Below, piece after piece: positions 34,031 to 44,498 of a stretch of 64,000 nucleotides of DNA. Source of the DNA: Sphingomonas glaciei (lineage in GTDB: Bacteria > Pseudomonadota > Alphaproteobacteria > Sphingomonadales > Sphingomonadaceae); NCBI RefSeq assembly GCF_023380025.1, contig NZ_CP097253.1:2079001-2143000 (forward strand). The letters are read 5' to 3'. Position numbers and translations under genes: made by a program. The notes under the pieces are model-generated. The model was not told the DNA's origin. It ran no database searches and was given only the letters and a program-made list of their open reading frames with translations. Position 1 is the stretch's first letter. Each line of letters begins with the position of its first letter.

Positions 34031-35094
34031 GCGCCAACTCCCGCGCTGAGCGTCGGTACGGCGAGCGCGCTGAAGCCGTAATGCTTGAGCCAGCGCAGGT
34101 CGCCGTCGAAAAATTGGCGCAGGTCGTTCATGCCATATTTGAGCATCGCCAGCCGATCGATTCCGGTGCCGAAGGCAAAGCCCTGCCACTCGTCGGGGTC
34201 GAGCCCGGCGGCGGCGATGACGCGCGGGTGGACCATCCCGCTGCCGAGCACTTCCATCCAGCCTTCCGACCCGCCGACCACGCGGCGGCCATTTTCCATC
34301 GACCAGCCTACATCGACCTCGGCCGAGGGTTCGGTGAAGGGGAAGTATGACGGGCGCAAGCGGATCGCGATGTCGTCACGCTCGAAAAAGGCCTTGAGAA
34401 AGGTCTCCAACGTCCACTTCAGGTGGCCCATGGTGATGTTGCGGTCGATGACCAGGCCTTCGACCTGGTGGAACATCGGGGTGTGGGTGGCGTCGCTGTC
34501 CGAGCGATAGACCCGGCCCGGGGCGATCACGCGCAGGGGAGCGCCGACCTGCTGCATTGCGCGGATCTGCACTGGCGAGGTGTGGGTGCGCAGGACGAAG
34601 GTGCCCTCGACGCCCTCGCGCGGCTCGAAATAGAAGGTGTCGTGCATGGCGCGCGCGGGATGAGTTTCGGGCATGTTGAGCGCGGTGAAATTGTACCAGT
34701 CGCTTTCGATTTCCGGCCCTTCGGCGACTGCGAAGCCGAGGTCGGCGAAGATCTCGGCCAGCTCATCCATCACCTGGCTGACCGGGTGAACACCGCCCTG
34801 CGGCTGCTCGGCGGCTGGCAGCGACAGGTCAACCCGCTCGGTCGCAAGCTTGCGGTCAAGCTCGGCGGCTTCGAGCGCGGCTTTGCGGGCGTCGATGGCG
34901 GCGGCGACCTCAGCGCGTTGGCTCTGGATGGCAGGGCCATGGCTCTGGCGCTCGTCCGGGCTCATCTTGCCCAGCGTCTTGAGTAGCGCGGTGACCCAGC
35001 CGCTCTTGCCCAGCGCCGACACCCGCTCGGCATCGAGGGAGGCAAGGTCGGGCGCGGTAGCGATGCGCTGCAGGGTGCTGGGGAGGTCGGACAT
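34027..35094 (-). CDS. pheS: phenylalanyl-tRNA synthetase alpha subunit
   Basis: The catalytic alpha subunit, 355 aa from the ATG at 35094. An N-terminal coiled coil is followed by the class II motif 2 region ([10 protein letters not shown], then [26 protein letters not shown]) and motif 3 [14 protein letters not shown] near residue 310. It overlaps pheT. The first 12 codons of the longer open frame are unlikely to be translated. Confidence 0.97.
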   Translation of the reverse strand: MSDLPSTLQRIATAPDLASLDAERVSALGKSGWVTALLKTLGKMSPDERQSHGPAIQSQRAEVAAAIDARKAALEAAELDRKLATERVDLSLPAAEQPQGGVHPVSQVMDELAEIFADLGFAVAEGPEIESDWYNFTALNMPETHPARAMHDTFYFEPREGVEGTFVLRTHTSPVQIRAMQQVGAPLRVIAPGRVYRSDSDATHTPMFHQVEGLVIDRNITMGHLKWTLETFLKAFFERDDIAIRLRPSYFPFTEPSAEVDVGWSMENGRRVVGGSEGWMEVLGSGMVHPRVIAAAGLDPDEWQGFAFGTGIDRLAMLKYGMNDLRQFFDGDLRWLKHYGFSALAVPTLSAGVGA

Positions 35095-35133
35095 GGCGGC
35101 GGCGTTTAGCGGCTGGTGCCGGAGGTGCAAAGG

Positions 35134-36537
35134 TCAGGCGACGAAGGGATAGGGCGAGATCGTCTTGCGATTCTCGTGCACCGCCAACTGGGCGCCCGCC
35201 GGCGGGGTCGCGCGGAAGGCGCAGTCTAGGCGCGGGCAGATCGAGCAGGCCGGGCCGACCGGCGTCACCGGGGCACGCTCGAGGTCGATGCCCTCGGCGC
35301 AGTGCAGCTTGTGGGCATGTTCGATACTGACCCCGAGACCGATCGCCAGCAATCCGCCCGACAAGGCGCTGCGGATCGGGCGCTCGATGGTGCGCGCGAC
35401 GGTGAAATAGCGATGACCATCGGGGGTCTCGATCAGCTGGGTGACCGCCTGGCCCGCCGACTGGAACGCGACATGGAGGTTCCAGCGCGGGCAGGTCCCT
35501 CCGAAGCGCGAAAAGGGGAAGCGCTCTCCGGCATAACGCTTGGACACGTTACCGGCCGGGTCGATCCGCAGCATGAAGAAGGGGATGCCGCGCGCGCCGG
35601 GGCGGCCGAGCGTGGTGAAGCGGTGCGACACCTGCTCGACATTGGCGCCGAACTCGGCGGATAGCCGATCGATCGAATAACGATAGCGCTCGGCAGCCTC
35701 AAGGAAGATGCCGTAGGGCATCATGATCGCGCCCGCCGCATAATTGGCGAAGCTCATGTGCAGGAGATGCCGCGTCCCGGCATCCGGCGGCCGGGCGACT
35801 TCCAGCAACCTGACGATGATCTGCTGAAACTCGAGCAGCGAGAGCTGGTAGGCGATACCGAAAGTCTTGTTCTCGGGCCGCAGCAGCGAGGACAGCATCA
35901 GCATCCGCCGGTCGGGGTCGTAGACCTGGCTGGCGCCCTGCAGCTCCTCCGGGCCGACCACGGTCACCGTCACCCCATAGGCTTCCTTGAGGCGGCGGCG
36001 CAGCGGTTCGGCGACCGACAGCGGGTCACCCAGCGCGCCGCCGAGTGTCTCGGCGCCCTCCTCAAGCTCGGGGAAGTGGTTGGAGCGCGACTGGATGTAG
36101 TCGCGGACCCAGGTCTCGGGCGTGAACAGGGCGCGCTCGTCGCCCTCCGTCCCCATACCCGCCGGATTGATCCGCCGTTCGCGCAGCGCGGTGTAAAGGC
36201 GACTCACCCCTTCGGCGATTCCGGGGCTGTTGTCGCTCAGTTCGACGATCTCCTGCCGGCCGATCTGGAGGTCGGCGAACATCGGGTCGGCGAACACCTC
36301 GGCCAATTGTTCGGCCGATCCCTGCTCGCCGCCTTCGCTTGCGAAACTGCGGATATCGACTTCGAACCCCTCGGCGAGGCGGAGCAAGACCGAGGCGGTC
36401 ACCGGGCGTTGGTTGCGCTCCAGGTGATTGAGATAGCTGGGAGAAATGCCGAGGCGGCTGGCCATAGCGGTTTGCTGCAGGCCGCGGTCGCGACGCAAGC
36501 GCTTGAGCCGCGCGCCAAGGAAAAGCTTTTTCGCCAT
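35134..36537 (-). CDS. XRE-family short-chain fatty-acid metabolism regulator (RamB/ScfR type)
   Basis: 467 aa. An N-terminal HTH (RLKRLRRDRGLQQTAMASRLGISPSYLNHLERNQ) is followed by an IrrE-like middle region without an HExxH protease motif, and a C-terminal domain with a PACSICPRLDCAF cysteine cluster. This layout is that of regulators of acetate and propionate use. It is divergent from DUF4170-aceA-glcB, so control of the glyoxylate shunt is a reasonable inference. The cysteines may bind a metal or cluster. Confidence 0.88.
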   Translation of the reverse strand: MAKKLFLGARLKRLRRDRGLQQTAMASRLGISPSYLNHLERNQRPVTASVLLRLAEGFEVDIRSFASEGGEQGSAEQLAEVFADPMFADLQIGRQEIVELSDNSPGIAEGVSRLYTALRERRINPAGMGTEGDERALFTPETWVRDYIQSRSNHFPELEEGAETLGGALGDPLSVAEPLRRRLKEAYGVTVTVVGPEELQGASQVYDPDRRMLMLSSLLRPENKTFGIAYQLSLLEFQQIIVRLLEVARPPDAGTRHLLHMSFANYAAGAIMMPYGIFLEAAERYRYSIDRLSAEFGANVEQVSHRFTTLGRPGARGIPFFMLRIDPAGNVSKRYAGERFPFSRFGGTCPRWNLHVAFQSAGQAVTQLIETPDGHRYFTVARTIERPIRSALSGGLLAIGLGVSIEHAHKLHCAEGIDLERAPVTPVGPACSICPRLDCAFRATPPAGAQLAVHENRKTISPYPFVA

Positions 36538-36541
36538 CCAT

Positions 36542-36570
36542 GCACATTGTCAATAAATCTACAAATCTAC
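36542..36570. promoter_or_regulatory. candidate operator upstream of the regulator gene
   Basis: ATTGTCAAT (36546-36554) is a perfect odd palindrome and is followed at once by a tandem AAATCTAC repeat (36555-36570). The minus-strand 12-mer TTGACAATGTGC differs at one base from TTGACAAAGTGC upstream of aceA. Likely an autoregulatory site or promoter. Confidence 0.5.
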
Positions 36571-36661
36571 AAGTCACGTCATGACACTTGGGCCTTTCTC
36601 GACGCCACCGAACGCCGTTTCCGATGTTTCCTGTGTCGACACATTCAACAAGGAGGCCAAC

Positions 36662-36865
36662 ATGGGTCAGCGTTTCTGGGTCATCGGCGGCGAGTATCGC
36701 GACTGTGCCTTCCGTGAAATCGAGCCCGGCACCGAGCGGGTGAGCGGACCTTTCGGCGACGAACTGAAGGCGCGGATGGAATGGCAGCGACTGACGTTCC
36801 GCGACAAGTGCGCGGCGACCGAGCGCTACACCATTGCGATCGAGCCGCATCTCGTGCGCGCCTGA
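36662..36865 (+). CDS. DUF4170 protein
   Basis: 67 aa with a strong AAGGAGG ribosome site before the ATG. The family pattern is GQRFWVIGGEYRDCAFREI, then GTERVSGPFG and FRDKCAATERYTIAIEP. DUF4170 proteins are small, widespread in alphaproteobacteria and of unknown function. Here it sits between the fatty-acid-type regulator and aceA, so it may be coexpressed with the glyoxylate genes. Longer in-frame readings have no ribosome site. Confidence 0.88.
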   Translation: MGQRFWVIGGEYRDCAFREIEPGTERVSGPFGDELKARMEWQRLTFRDKCAATERYTIAIEPHLVRA

Positions 36866-36891
36866 CAAATTCGGTGCGTCTTACGTGCGTA

Positions 36892-36914
36892 CCTGACAAT
36901 CTTTGACAAAGTGC
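36892..36914. promoter_or_regulatory. candidate operator/promoter of aceA
   Basis: CTTTGACAAAG (36901-36911) is a perfect odd palindrome, preceded by CTGACAAT (36893-36900). TTGACA could also serve as a -35 box. The element shares TTGACAA-GTGC with the control region of the divergent regulator gene. Confidence 0.5.
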
Positions 36915-36947
36915 CGCTCTGCAGGCGGCGACATAAGGGGTAAGTGC

Positions 36948-38543
36948 TTGTCGTACCAGTCCGAAATCAACACCGCCGCGCAGGTCATAGGCGGCAATGG
37001 CGAACCGTGGAGCGGGATCGACGCCGAAGCGGTGGCGCGGATGCGGCTCCAGAACCGCTTCGCCTGCGGCCTGGATATCGCGCGCTACACCGCCGACATC
37101 ATGCGCCGCGACATGGCGGCCTACGATGCCGATCCTTCGGCCTACACCCAGTCGCTCGGCTGCTGGCACGGCTTCATCGCGCAGCAGAAGATGATCGCGG
37201 TGAAGAAGCATTTCGGCACCACCAAGGGCCGCTATCTCTATCTGTCGGGCTGGATGATCGCCGCGTTGCGCTCGCAGTTCGGGCCGCTGCCCGATCAGTC
37301 GATGCACGAGAAGACCTCGGTCCCGGCGCTGATCGAAGAAATCTACACCTTCCTCCGCCAGGCCGATTCGCGCGAGCTCAGCCTGCTGTTCCGCGACCTC
37401 GACAAGGCGCGCGAGGCCGGCAACGAGGTTGAGGAGCAACGCCTGCTCAAAGCCATCGACAATCACGAAACCCATGTGGTGCCGATCGTCGCCGACATCG
37501 ACGCCGGCTTCGGCAATGCCGAGGCGACATACCTGCTGGCCAAGAAGATGATCGAGGCGGGCGCCTGCGCGATCCAGATCGAGAACCAGGTCTCGGACGA
37601 GAAGCAGTGCGGCCATCAGGACGGCAAGGTCACGGTGCCGCACGAGGACTTCATCGCCAAGCTCCGGGCGGTTCGCTACGCTTTCCTCGAGCTGGGGGTC
37701 GACAACGGGATCATCGTCGCCCGCACCGACTCGCTCGGCGCCGGTCTGACCAAGCAGTTCGCGGTCAGCCAGCAGCCGGGTGATATCGGCGACCAGTATA
37801 ACGCCTTCCTCGACTGCGAGGAGATCGAGGACACCACGCAGCTGAATGGCGACGTGCTGATCAATCGCAACGGCAAGCTGATGCGGCCCAAGCGGCTGGC
37901 GTCGGGGCTGTTCCAGTTCCGTCCCGGCACCGGCGAGGAGCGCTGCGTCCTCGACTGCATCACCTCGCTGCAGAACGGCGCGGACCTGATCTGGATCGAG
38001 ACCGAGAAGCCGCACATCGAGCAGATCGCTGGCATGGTCGACCGCATCCGCGAGGTCATCCCGAACGCAAAGCTCGCCTACAACAACTCGCCATCGTTCA
38101 ACTGGACGCTGAACTTCCGCCAGCAGGTGTATGACGCCTGGGCCGCCGAAGGTCGCGACGTGTCGGCCTACGACCGACCCAAGCTGATGAGCGCCGATTA
38201 TGATGCGACCGAGCTTGGCCAGGAGGCCGACGAGCGGATCCGCACCTTCCAGCGCGATGCGGCGGCACGGGCGGGGATCTTCCACCACCTTATCACGCTA
38301 CCGACCTATCACACCGCGGCGCTGTCGACCGACAATCTGGCCCGCGAATATTTCGGCGAGGCCGGCATGCTCGGCTACGTCAAGAACGTGCAGCGCGAGG
38401 AGATCCGCCAGGGGATCGCCTGCGTGAAGCACCAGAACATGTCGGGCTCCGACATCGGCGACGACCACAAGGAGTATTTTGCCGGAGAAGCCGCCCTCAA
38501 GGCCGGTGGCGCCAACAATACGATGAACCAGTTCGCCGCTTGA
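36948..38543 (+). CDS. aceA: isocitrate lyase
   Basis: AceA splits isocitrate to glyoxylate and succinate, allowing growth on acetate or fatty acids. The TTG at 36948 follows AAGGGG and gives 531 aa, the usual length of the larger isocitrate lyase type. The active-site loop is [11 protein letters not shown] near residue 220, with [14 protein letters not shown] near residue 178 and [11 protein letters not shown] near residue 378. An upstream TTG at 36903 would add 15 codons overlapping the operator. glcB follows after a hairpin. Confidence 0.95.
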   Translation: MSYQSEINTAAQVIGGNGEPWSGIDAEAVARMRLQNRFACGLDIARYTADIMRRDMAAYDADPSAYTQSLGCWHGFIAQQKMIAVKKHFGTTKGRYLYLSGWMIAALRSQFGPLPDQSMHEKTSVPALIEEIYTFLRQADSRELSLLFRDLDKAREAGNEVEEQRLLKAIDNHETHVVPIVADIDAGFGNAEATYLLAKKMIEAGACAIQIENQVSDEKQCGHQDGKVTVPHEDFIAKLRAVRYAFLELGVDNGIIVARTDSLGAGLTKQFAVSQQPGDIGDQYNAFLDCEEIEDTTQLNGDVLINRNGKLMRPKRLASGLFQFRPGTGEERCVLDCITSLQNGADLIWIETEKPHIEQIAGMVDRIREVIPNAKLAYNNSPSFNWTLNFRQQVYDAWAAEGRDVSAYDRPKLMSADYDATELGQEADERIRTFQRDAAARAGIFHHLITLPTYHTAALSTDNLAREYFGEAGMLGYVKNVQREEIRQGIACVKHQNMSGSDIGDDHKEYFAGEAALKAGGANNTMNQFAA

Positions 38544-38569
38544 GCGGCTGAGCTTACGGTTCCCCAGCG

Positions 38570-38598
38570 CGGCGGTCCGGGTTAATCCCGGGCCGCCG
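38570..38598 (+). terminator. strong hairpin between aceA and glcB
   Basis: CGGCGGTCCGGG and CCCGGGCCGCCG form a 12-bp stem with one G-U pair and a TTAAT loop, then TTCCTTGTT. It lies 26 bp after aceA and may stop or attenuate transcription into glcB, or stabilise aceA mRNA. Confidence 0.6.
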
Positions 38599-38628
38599 TT
38601 CCTTGTTCGAGAAGGAAGCCCTGCGTCC

Positions 38629-40704
38629 ATGAATGCCCCAGCCGTCACCGCCACCAGCATCGGGGTCGATCCCGTGCTCGCCCGCTTCATCGACGAGGAG
38701 GTGCTTCCGGGTCTGGATATGGACCGCGCGGCCTTCTGGGACGGCGTCGATCAGCTGTTCCGCGACCTCGCCCCGCGTAACGCAGCGCTGCTGGCCAAGC
38801 GCGACACGCTTCAAGCACAGATCGACGACTGGCACCGTCAGCGTCGCGGCAAGCCGATCGACGGCGAGGAGTATCAGCGCTTCCTGCGCGAGATCGGCTA
38901 TCTGGTCGAGGAGCCCGCGCCCTTCACCATTGGCACACGGAACCTCGATCCCGAGATCGCGACGCTCGCCGGGCCGCAGCTGGTGGTGCCGATCCTCAAC
39001 GCCCGCTTCCTCCTCAACGCCGCCAATGCGCGCTGGGGCAGCCTGTATGACGCGCTGTACGGGACCGACGCGATGGGCAGCGCGCCGCCCTCAGGTCCCT
39101 ATGACAAGGTGCGCGGAGCCGAGGTGGTCGCCGCGGCGCGCCGCTTTCTCGACCAAGCCATTCCGGGCTGGGCTGACGCTATTGCCAGCGGCGAGCATCC
39201 GGCCTTTGTCGCCCGAGACGACAACGCAGTGTTGTTCCGGCATCACGGCCTGCACATTGAAGTGTTGATCGATCCCTCCAACCCCATCGGCCGCGACGAT
39301 CCGCTGCACATTGCCGATGTCGTGCTCGAAAGCGCCCTCAGCACCATCTGCGACCTAGAGGACAGCGTCGCGGCGGTGGATGCCGCGGACAAGGTCGCCG
39401 CCTATCGCAACTGGCTCGGCCTGATGCGCGGCGACTTGTCGGCCAGTTTCGACAAGGGCGGCCGCACCGTCGAGCGGACGATGAACCCGGACCGCCAGGT
39501 CGGCAACGCAACCTTGTCTGGCCGCAGCCTGCTGCTGGTCCGCAACGTCGGGCACCTGATGACTAATCCGGCGGTGCGACTGGAGGACGGCGGCGAGGCG
39601 CCCGAAGGCATTCTCGATGCGATCGTTACAAGTCTGATCGGCCTTTATGACGTTCGCGGGCTGGGCCGGCATCGCAACAGCCGTGCGGGCTCGATCTATA
39701 TCGTCAAACCAAAGATGCACGGGCCGGAAGAAGCGGTCTTCACCAACGACCTGTTCAATGCGGTCGAGGATCTGCTCGGGCTGGAGCGGCACACGATCAA
39801 GGTCGGGGTCATGGACGAGGAGCGGCGGACCAGCGCCAACCTTGCCGCTACGATCCACGCCGTGCGCGACCGGATCATGTTCATCAACACCGGCTTCCTC
39901 GACCGCACCGGGGACGAGCTGCACACCTCGATGCAGGCCGGACCGATGATCCGCAAGGCGGGGATGAAGGAGAGCGACTGGATCAAGGCCTATGAGGCGC
40001 GAAACGTCGCGATCGGGCTGGCCTGCGGGCTCGGCGGGCGGGCGCAGATCGGCAAGGGCATGTGGGCCGCGCCCGACCGGATGGCCGACATGATCGAGCA
40101 GAAGGTCGGCCATCCGCGGTCCGGCGCCAACACCGCCTGGGTCCCTAGCCCGACCGCGGCGACGCTCCACGCCATGCACTACCACCAGGTCGACGTGTTC
40201 GAGCGGCAAAGAGAACTGGCGCAAGCGCCGGTGCCGCCGCTGGGCGACCTGATGACCATTCCACTCGCACCGGGGACCAACTGGTCCGAGGAAGAGATCG
40301 CGCAGGAGCTGGACAATAATTGCCAGGGCATTCTCGGCTATGTCGTGCGGTGGGTCGATCAGGGTGTCGGCTGCTCGAAGGTGCCCGACATCCACGACGT
40401 CGGACTGATGGAGGATCGCGCGACGTTGCGGATCAGCTCGCAGCACCTCGCCAACTGGCTGCTGCACGGCGTCTGCACCGCCGACCAGGTCGACGAGTCG
40501 CTGAAGCGGATGGCGGCCAAGGTCGACGCGCAGAATGCAGGCGATCCGCTGTACCGGCCGATGGCGCCCGACCCGCGGGCGAGCCTCGCCTTCCAGGCTG
40601 CGCGGGCGCTGGTGTTCGAAGGGCTGGAGCAACCCAATGGCTATACGGAGACCCTGCTTCACGCCTATCGTGCCCAGGTGAAGGAACGCGATGGAGTGGC
40701 CTGA
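38629..40704 (+). CDS. glcB: malate synthase G
   Basis: GlcB condenses glyoxylate with acetyl-CoA, completing the shunt. The 691-aa length is typical of the G isoform. Landmarks are [19 protein letters not shown] near residue 230, the catalytic region [17 protein letters not shown] near residue 350, [13 protein letters not shown] and the C-terminal [28 protein letters not shown], cited in parts. It overlaps the following DUF5996 gene by 14 nt. Confidence 0.96.
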   Translation: MNAPAVTATSIGVDPVLARFIDEEVLPGLDMDRAAFWDGVDQLFRDLAPRNAALLAKRDTLQAQIDDWHRQRRGKPIDGEEYQRFLREIGYLVEEPAPFTIGTRNLDPEIATLAGPQLVVPILNARFLLNAANARWGSLYDALYGTDAMGSAPPSGPYDKVRGAEVVAAARRFLDQAIPGWADAIASGEHPAFVARDDNAVLFRHHGLHIEVLIDPSNPIGRDDPLHIADVVLESALSTICDLEDSVAAVDAADKVAAYRNWLGLMRGDLSASFDKGGRTVERTMNPDRQVGNATLSGRSLLLVRNVGHLMTNPAVRLEDGGEAPEGILDAIVTSLIGLYDVRGLGRHRNSRAGSIYIVKPKMHGPEEAVFTNDLFNAVEDLLGLERHTIKVGVMDEERRTSANLAATIHAVRDRIMFINTGFLDRTGDELHTSMQAGPMIRKAGMKESDWIKAYEARNVAIGLACGLGGRAQIGKGMWAAPDRMADMIEQKVGHPRSGANTAWVPSPTAATLHAMHYHQVDVFERQRELAQAPVPPLGDLMTIPLAPGTNWSEEEIAQELDNNCQGILGYVVRWVDQGVGCSKVPDIHDVGLMEDRATLRISSQHLANWLLHGVCTADQVDESLKRMAAKVDAQNAGDPLYRPMAPDPRASLAFQAARALVFEGLEQPNGYTETLLHAYRAQVKERDGVA

Positions 40705-41596
40705 ACTCGACCCCGCCCGCGATGCGGGAACGTGGACCGTGCTGCACCTGGCCAGCCAGATGCTCGGCAAGCTGCGGATCGCCCACGCCGACTGGGTCAA
40801 TCACGGCTGGCATGTCGCGCTGCAGCCGAGCGCCAACGGGCTGGCGATGCCGCCGATTGCGGCAGACGGCGGTCGCTTCTCGCTCTCGCTCGACCTGTGC
40901 GATCATCGCGTCCACCTGCAGGTCAGCGACGGTCGCAGCGATTCCGTGCCGCTCGCGCAGCCAAACATCGCCAGGCTTCACGCCGAACTGATAGCCATGC
41001 TCGACCGCCATGGCCTGCCGAGCAGCTTTCATGGACGCCCCAACGAGCTTCCGGATGCCATCCTCTTTGCCGAGGATGACCGGCACAGCGACTATCGCGA
41101 GGAGAGCGCGGTGCGGCTGCGCGAGGCGCTGCGCGTCGTCGTGCCCGTGTTCGAGACCTTCCGTGCCGGTTTCGCGGGCAAGGTCAGCCCGGTGCATTTC
41201 TGGTGGGGCAGCTTCGACCTAGCCGTGACCCGCTTTTCCGGCCGGCCGGCGCCCGACCACCCCGGCGGCGTGCCCGGCCTGCCCGACCGGATCACCCGCG
41301 AAGCCTATAGCCACGAAGTGTCGAGCGCGGGCTTCTGGCCCGGCGGCGCGTTCGGGGCCGACCCGATCTTCTATAGCTATGCCTATCCTTCGCCCGAGGG
41401 CTTTGCCGAGGCTTCGGTCACTCACGGCCGCTTCGATGCGGCGCTCGGCGAGTTCGTGCTGCCCTATTCCGAAGTCCGCGGCGCCGCCGATCCCGCCGCG
41501 ACCCTGCTGGCCTTCCTGCAGGAAACATACGGTGTCGCGGCCGACCTCGCCTCGTGGGACCGCCGCGCACTCGACCGCACCGTCGCCGCGCCCTGA
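40691..41596 (+). CDS. DUF5996 family protein
   Basis: 301 aa starting MEWPELD inside the end of glcB. It matches the DUF5996 outline: [29 protein letters not shown] at the start in parts, [14 protein letters not shown] near residue 115, [20 protein letters not shown] near residue 165 and AGFWPGGAF near residue 217. The family is of unknown function. Overlap with glcB suggests cotranscription, but no link to glyoxylate metabolism is known to me. A terminator hairpin follows. Confidence 0.85.
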   Translation: MEWPELDPARDAGTWTVLHLASQMLGKLRIAHADWVNHGWHVALQPSANGLAMPPIAADGGRFSLSLDLCDHRVHLQVSDGRSDSVPLAQPNIARLHAELIAMLDRHGLPSSFHGRPNELPDAILFAEDDRHSDYREESAVRLREALRVVVPVFETFRAGFAGKVSPVHFWWGSFDLAVTRFSGRPAPDHPGGVPGLPDRITREAYSHEVSSAGFWPGGAFGADPIFYSYAYPSPEGFAEASVTHGRFDAALGEFVLPYSEVRGAADPAATLLAFLQETYGVAADLASWDRRALDRTVAAP

Positions 41597-41602
41597 CCAA
41601 CG

Positions 41603-41634
41603 AAAAGGGCGCCCCGGTCAGACCGGAGCGCCCC
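41603..41634 (-). terminator. rho-independent terminator of rpmI-rplT
   Basis: GGGCGCCCCGGT and ACCGGAGCGCCC pair with a single C/A mismatch around a CAG loop. On the minus strand the stem is followed by TTTT, so it ends the ribosomal protein transcript; the hairpin also lies just after the convergent DUF5996 gene. Confidence 0.8.
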
Positions 41635-41659
41635 AAATCGTTACCGAAGCGCGAAACGC

Positions 41660-42052
41660 TTAGGCGGCGTCGGCTTGGACCGAGCGGTCGCCGTCGTTCG
41701 GCAGCGCCTTCTTGGCCTGCGCGATGAGGACGCTGAACGCGGCCCCTTCGTGCATCGCCATGTCGGCCAGGACCTTGCGGTCGAGGTCGATACCGGTGAG
41801 CTTCAGCGCGTGCATGAACTGGCCATAGGTCAGGTTCTCGGCGCGGACAGCGGCGTTGATGCGCTGGATCCACAGGGCGCGGAAGCTCCGCTTCTTCACC
41901 TTGCGGTCGCGATAGGCGTACTGGCCGGCCTTCTCGACTGCCTGGCGGGCAATGCGGATGGTGTTCTTGCGACGGCCATAATAGCCCTTCGCCTGCTCAA
42001 GGATGCGCTTGTGCTTGGCGCGGGTGGTTACACCCCTTTTGACGCGTGCCAT
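41660..42052 (-). CDS. rplT: 50S ribosomal protein L20
   Basis: 130 aa, starting [18 protein letters not shown] with the long basic helix that penetrates the ribosome. [20 protein letters not shown] and [14 protein letters not shown] are diagnostic, and an acidic tail of about ten residues is added. It is 14 bp downstream of rpmI. The usual infC is not in the window upstream. Confidence 0.97.
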   Translation of the reverse strand: MARVKRGVTTRAKHKRILEQAKGYYGRRKNTIRIARQAVEKAGQYAYRDRKVKKRSFRALWIQRINAAVRAENLTYGQFMHALKLTGIDLDRKVLADMAMHEGAAFSVLIAQAKKALPNDGDRSVQADAA

Positions 42053-42066
42053 TGCTCAAATACTCC

Positions 42067-42270
42067 TTAGGAAAGACCGTAGGGGGCCCAAAGCTTCACG
42101 CGCATCGTATCAGCGACGGCGAGAACTTCGGTGCCACGGTTCTGGCGGATGTACTTGGCATTGTGGCTCATCAGGCGATGGCGCTTGCCGGCCACGCCAT
42201 GCTTGATCTTGCCGGTGGCGGTGAGCTTGAAGCGCTTCTTCACGCCGCTCTTGGTCTTGAGCTTGGGCAT
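42067..42270 (-). CDS. rpmI: 50S ribosomal protein L35
   Basis: 67 aa from the ATG at 42270. It starts PKLKTKSGVKKRFKLTATGK and contains HRLMSHNAKYIRQNRGT, both diagnostic for L35. The longer frame upstream lacks family similarity. It forms a two-gene operon with rplT, ended by the hairpin at 41603-41634. Confidence 0.96.
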   Translation of the reverse strand: MPKLKTKSGVKKRFKLTATGKIKHGVAGKRHRLMSHNAKYIRQNRGTEVLAVADTMRVKLWAPYGLS

Positions 42271-42411
42271 TTTCGTCTCCTGTGTAGCCCGCAAGCGAGC
42301 GACGTTTCTCACCTGACACGGCAGCCCTCACTGGCCGGCCCGGTGGTTTTTCCAACGATCTGGAAAGCGCGACCCCCTAGCGGTGGAGGGGCATATTGGC
42401 AAGTCCCGGGC

Positions 42412-43062
42412 TCACCAGGGGACGGACGTGCCCTCGAAATCGAAGAAGTCGCCAGAGTCCTTCCGGGTCAGCCCGTCGATCACTCGGCGCATGCCCGCGA
42501 TGCTCTGTTCTGGCGTGACGGGCGCGCTCTGCCCACCCATCCGGGTTTGCACCCAACCCGGGTGCAGCGGCACGCAGACGAGATCGGGGTTGGCCAGCGC
42601 CAGCGTCTTCCACGCCATGTTGAGCGCCGTCTTGCTCGACCGGTAGGCCAGATAACCGCCCGAACTGTTGTCGGCGAGCGAACCCATGCGGGTGCTGATC
42701 ACGATCAGCTTGCCGCCCGCGGCCCTGACCTCGGGCAGCAAGGCTTGAGCCAGAAGGTAGGGCGCGACGGTGTTGACCGCGAAGGTATCGAGCCACTCGC
42801 CCGCGGCCAACTCGTCGGCGGCATCCCGCGGCCCATAGGTGCCGGCATTTGCGATCAGCAGGTCGACTTGGCGCCCCGCCCGGACCGCGCTGACCGCGGC
42901 CGCATCGGCGAGGTCAATGGTCCGAATCTCGGCCCCGAGCGACTCGAGCTCGGGCGAGGATTCACGCACGGTGGCGATAACGTCCCACCCGGCCTCGCGA
43001 TACTGACGGACGAATTCCAGGCCGAGGCCGCGATTGGCGCCGGTGACGAACAGGGTAGGCAT
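42412..43062 (-). CDS. short-chain dehydrogenase/reductase
   Basis: 216 aa. The NAD(P)-binding TGANRGLGLEF is at residue 7, LLIANAGTYG near residue 68 and the catalytic set is S (VISTRMGS), then YRSSK with Tyr and Lys near residue 140. It belongs to the YciK/CsgA-like SDR group. The substrate is not predictable from sequence. It is alone on its strand here, divergent from a small membrane protein gene. Confidence 0.9.
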   Translation of the reverse strand: MPTLFVTGANRGLGLEFVRQYREAGWDVIATVRESSPELESLGAEIRTIDLADAAAVSAVRAGRQVDLLIANAGTYGPRDAADELAAGEWLDTFAVNTVAPYLLAQALLPEVRAAGGKLIVISTRMGSLADNSSGGYLAYRSSKTALNMAWKTLALANPDLVCVPLHPGWVQTRMGGQSAPVTPEQSIAGMRRVIDGLTRKDSGDFFDFEGTSVPW

Positions 43063-43216
43063 GGGGCAGGCTCGCTTTCGGACGGTGTGTTATGGCCGCA
43101 GTAACGCACGAGCCCTGCAAAACGCCTGTCCTTTGTACCGTGTGGGGTCCGCTGGCTGCCTTTGGGGGTTTGGAGTAAAGTGTCTGCTTCTTCGTCATTT
43201 ACGAAGGGAGGCCGAC

Positions 43217-43363
43217 ATGAGTGCGGACGAGCGTCACTACAGCGCCGAGCAGGTGACCGGAGCACGCCAGGAAGGGGTAGTGCGTTGGATACTGGTAATC
43301 TCGCTCCTTCTGATCATCGTGGCGATGTCGGCCATGTGGATCGTTCCAGCCCTTACCGGCTGA
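43217..43363 (+). CDS. 48-residue membrane protein
   Basis: No family recognised. The ATG at 43217 follows GAAGGGAGG, a strong ribosome site. An acidic/polar N-terminus (SADERHYSAEQVTG) precedes one hydrophobic span (WILVISLLLIIVAMSAMWIV). The 3' end overlaps the DUF1810 gene by 28 nt in a different frame. Confidence 0.72.
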   Translation: MSADERHYSAEQVTGARQEGVVRWILVISLLLIIVAMSAMWIVPALTG

Positions 43364-43785
43364 GCCTCGCACGGTTCGTCGCCGCCCAGGGCGGCGTCTA
43401 CGACCTCGCCCTTGCCGAGCTTCGCGCCGGTGCCAAGCGGACCCACTGGATGTGGTTCGTCCTGCCCCAGCTGCGCGGGCTCGGCACCAGCATGATGGCC
43501 GATCGCTATGGCCTGGAAGGGCTGGACGAAGCGCGTGCCTATCTGTCCGATCCGATCCTGGGCGAGCGGCTGCGCGAATGCGTGTCGGCGCTGTTGGCCC
43601 ATGCCGGCAGCCGCAGCTCCGCCGACGTGATGGGAGTGATCGACGCTATCAAGCTTCACAGCAGCTTGACCCTGTTCGAGGCGGCCGGTGGCGGGCCACT
43701 GTTTACCAGTGCGATCGACGCCTTCTACGGCAGTGAGCGTGACCGACGAACGCTCGCCCGGCTCAACCCACGGCGAAGGGCCTGA
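43336..43785 (+). CDS. DUF1810 protein
   Basis: 149 aa from a GTG at 43336 inside the preceding small gene; no ATG lies between it and the conserved region. The family pattern is SLARFVAAQGGVYDLALAEL, then RTHWMWFVLPQLRGLG and DAIKLHSSLTLFEAA in the second half. DUF1810 proteins are all-alpha and of uncertain function, with proposed roles in NAD-related metabolism. Overlap with the upstream gene implies coupling. Confidence 0.87.
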   Translation: MDRSSPYRLSLARFVAAQGGVYDLALAELRAGAKRTHWMWFVLPQLRGLGTSMMADRYGLEGLDEARAYLSDPILGERLRECVSALLAHAGSRSSADVMGVIDAIKLHSSLTLFEAAGGGPLFTSAIDAFYGSERDRRTLARLNPRRRA

Positions 43786-43837
43786 CCGGCGGCGGTTGTC
43801 CTTGCCATAGCGGCCGTATCCTTGTTGGTACGGGTCC

Positions 43838-44461
43838 GTGTCGAACTCGCAACCTCAACTGTCACCGCTTGCCGCCTGGGTGAAGCGGAGCTTCGTCCGC
43901 TGGTTCGATGGCGGCGGCTGGACCTGCGAAGGGGCGCTTCCGCTTCCACCCAAGGCGGTGGTGATGGGCGGACCACACACCAGCAACTGGGACTTCCTGG
44001 TGTTCATCGGCGCAATGGAAACGATGGGGGTCAGCGCCTCCTACATCGGCAAGGCCAGCCTGTTCAGGTGGGGCCCGATGGCGCGCTTCATGAGAGGGCT
44101 AGGCGGGATCCCGGTCGAACGCTCGGTCCGCAATGACCTGGTCGCCCAGGTTTCGCAGCGGCTGAAGGACGCGGACCGGATGCTGCTGGTGATCGCGCCC
44201 GAAGGGACCCGCGAGGCGACCACCGACTGGCGGATGGGCTTTTATCGCATCGCGCTGGCGGCCGGGGTGCCGATCGTGCCGGGCGGCCCCGACTATGATC
44301 GCAAGGTCGCGATCTTCGGTCAGCCGATCATCCCGACCGGCGACCCGAAAGCCGACCTCAAGCCGGCCTGGGAGTTCTTCCGGACGCTGGTCCCGCGTCA
44401 CCCCGACCAGGTCCTTTTCCCGGATGGCCGCGGCATGGACGGGGGCAGGGGCGCGGCCTAG
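43838..44461 (+). CDS. lysophospholipid acyltransferase family protein
   Basis: 207 aa from a GTG. The acyltransferase box is PHTSNWDF (HX4D) near residue 47; APEGTRE near residue 119 is the phosphate-binding motif. The sequence GLGGIPVERS lies between them. No N-terminal membrane span is obvious, so it may be peripheral. This is distinct from the PlsC at 31 kb. Its acceptor lipid is not predictable. Confidence 0.88.
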   Translation: MSNSQPQLSPLAAWVKRSFVRWFDGGGWTCEGALPLPPKAVVMGGPHTSNWDFLVFIGAMETMGVSASYIGKASLFRWGPMARFMRGLGGIPVERSVRNDLVAQVSQRLKDADRMLLVIAPEGTREATTDWRMGFYRIALAAGVPIVPGGPDYDRKVAIFGQPIIPTGDPKADLKPAWEFFRTLVPRHPDQVLFPDGRGMDGGRGAA

Positions 44462-44498
44462 GCTGCGGGAAATCGTCCTGCCGCCAAGGAGCCACCCG

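Noticed and set aside
43170..43196. Possible general-stress (EcfG-type) promoter before the 48-residue protein
   Set aside because: GGAGT and CGTC are spaced 16 bp but each differs from GGAAC and CGTT. Too weak in GC-rich DNA.
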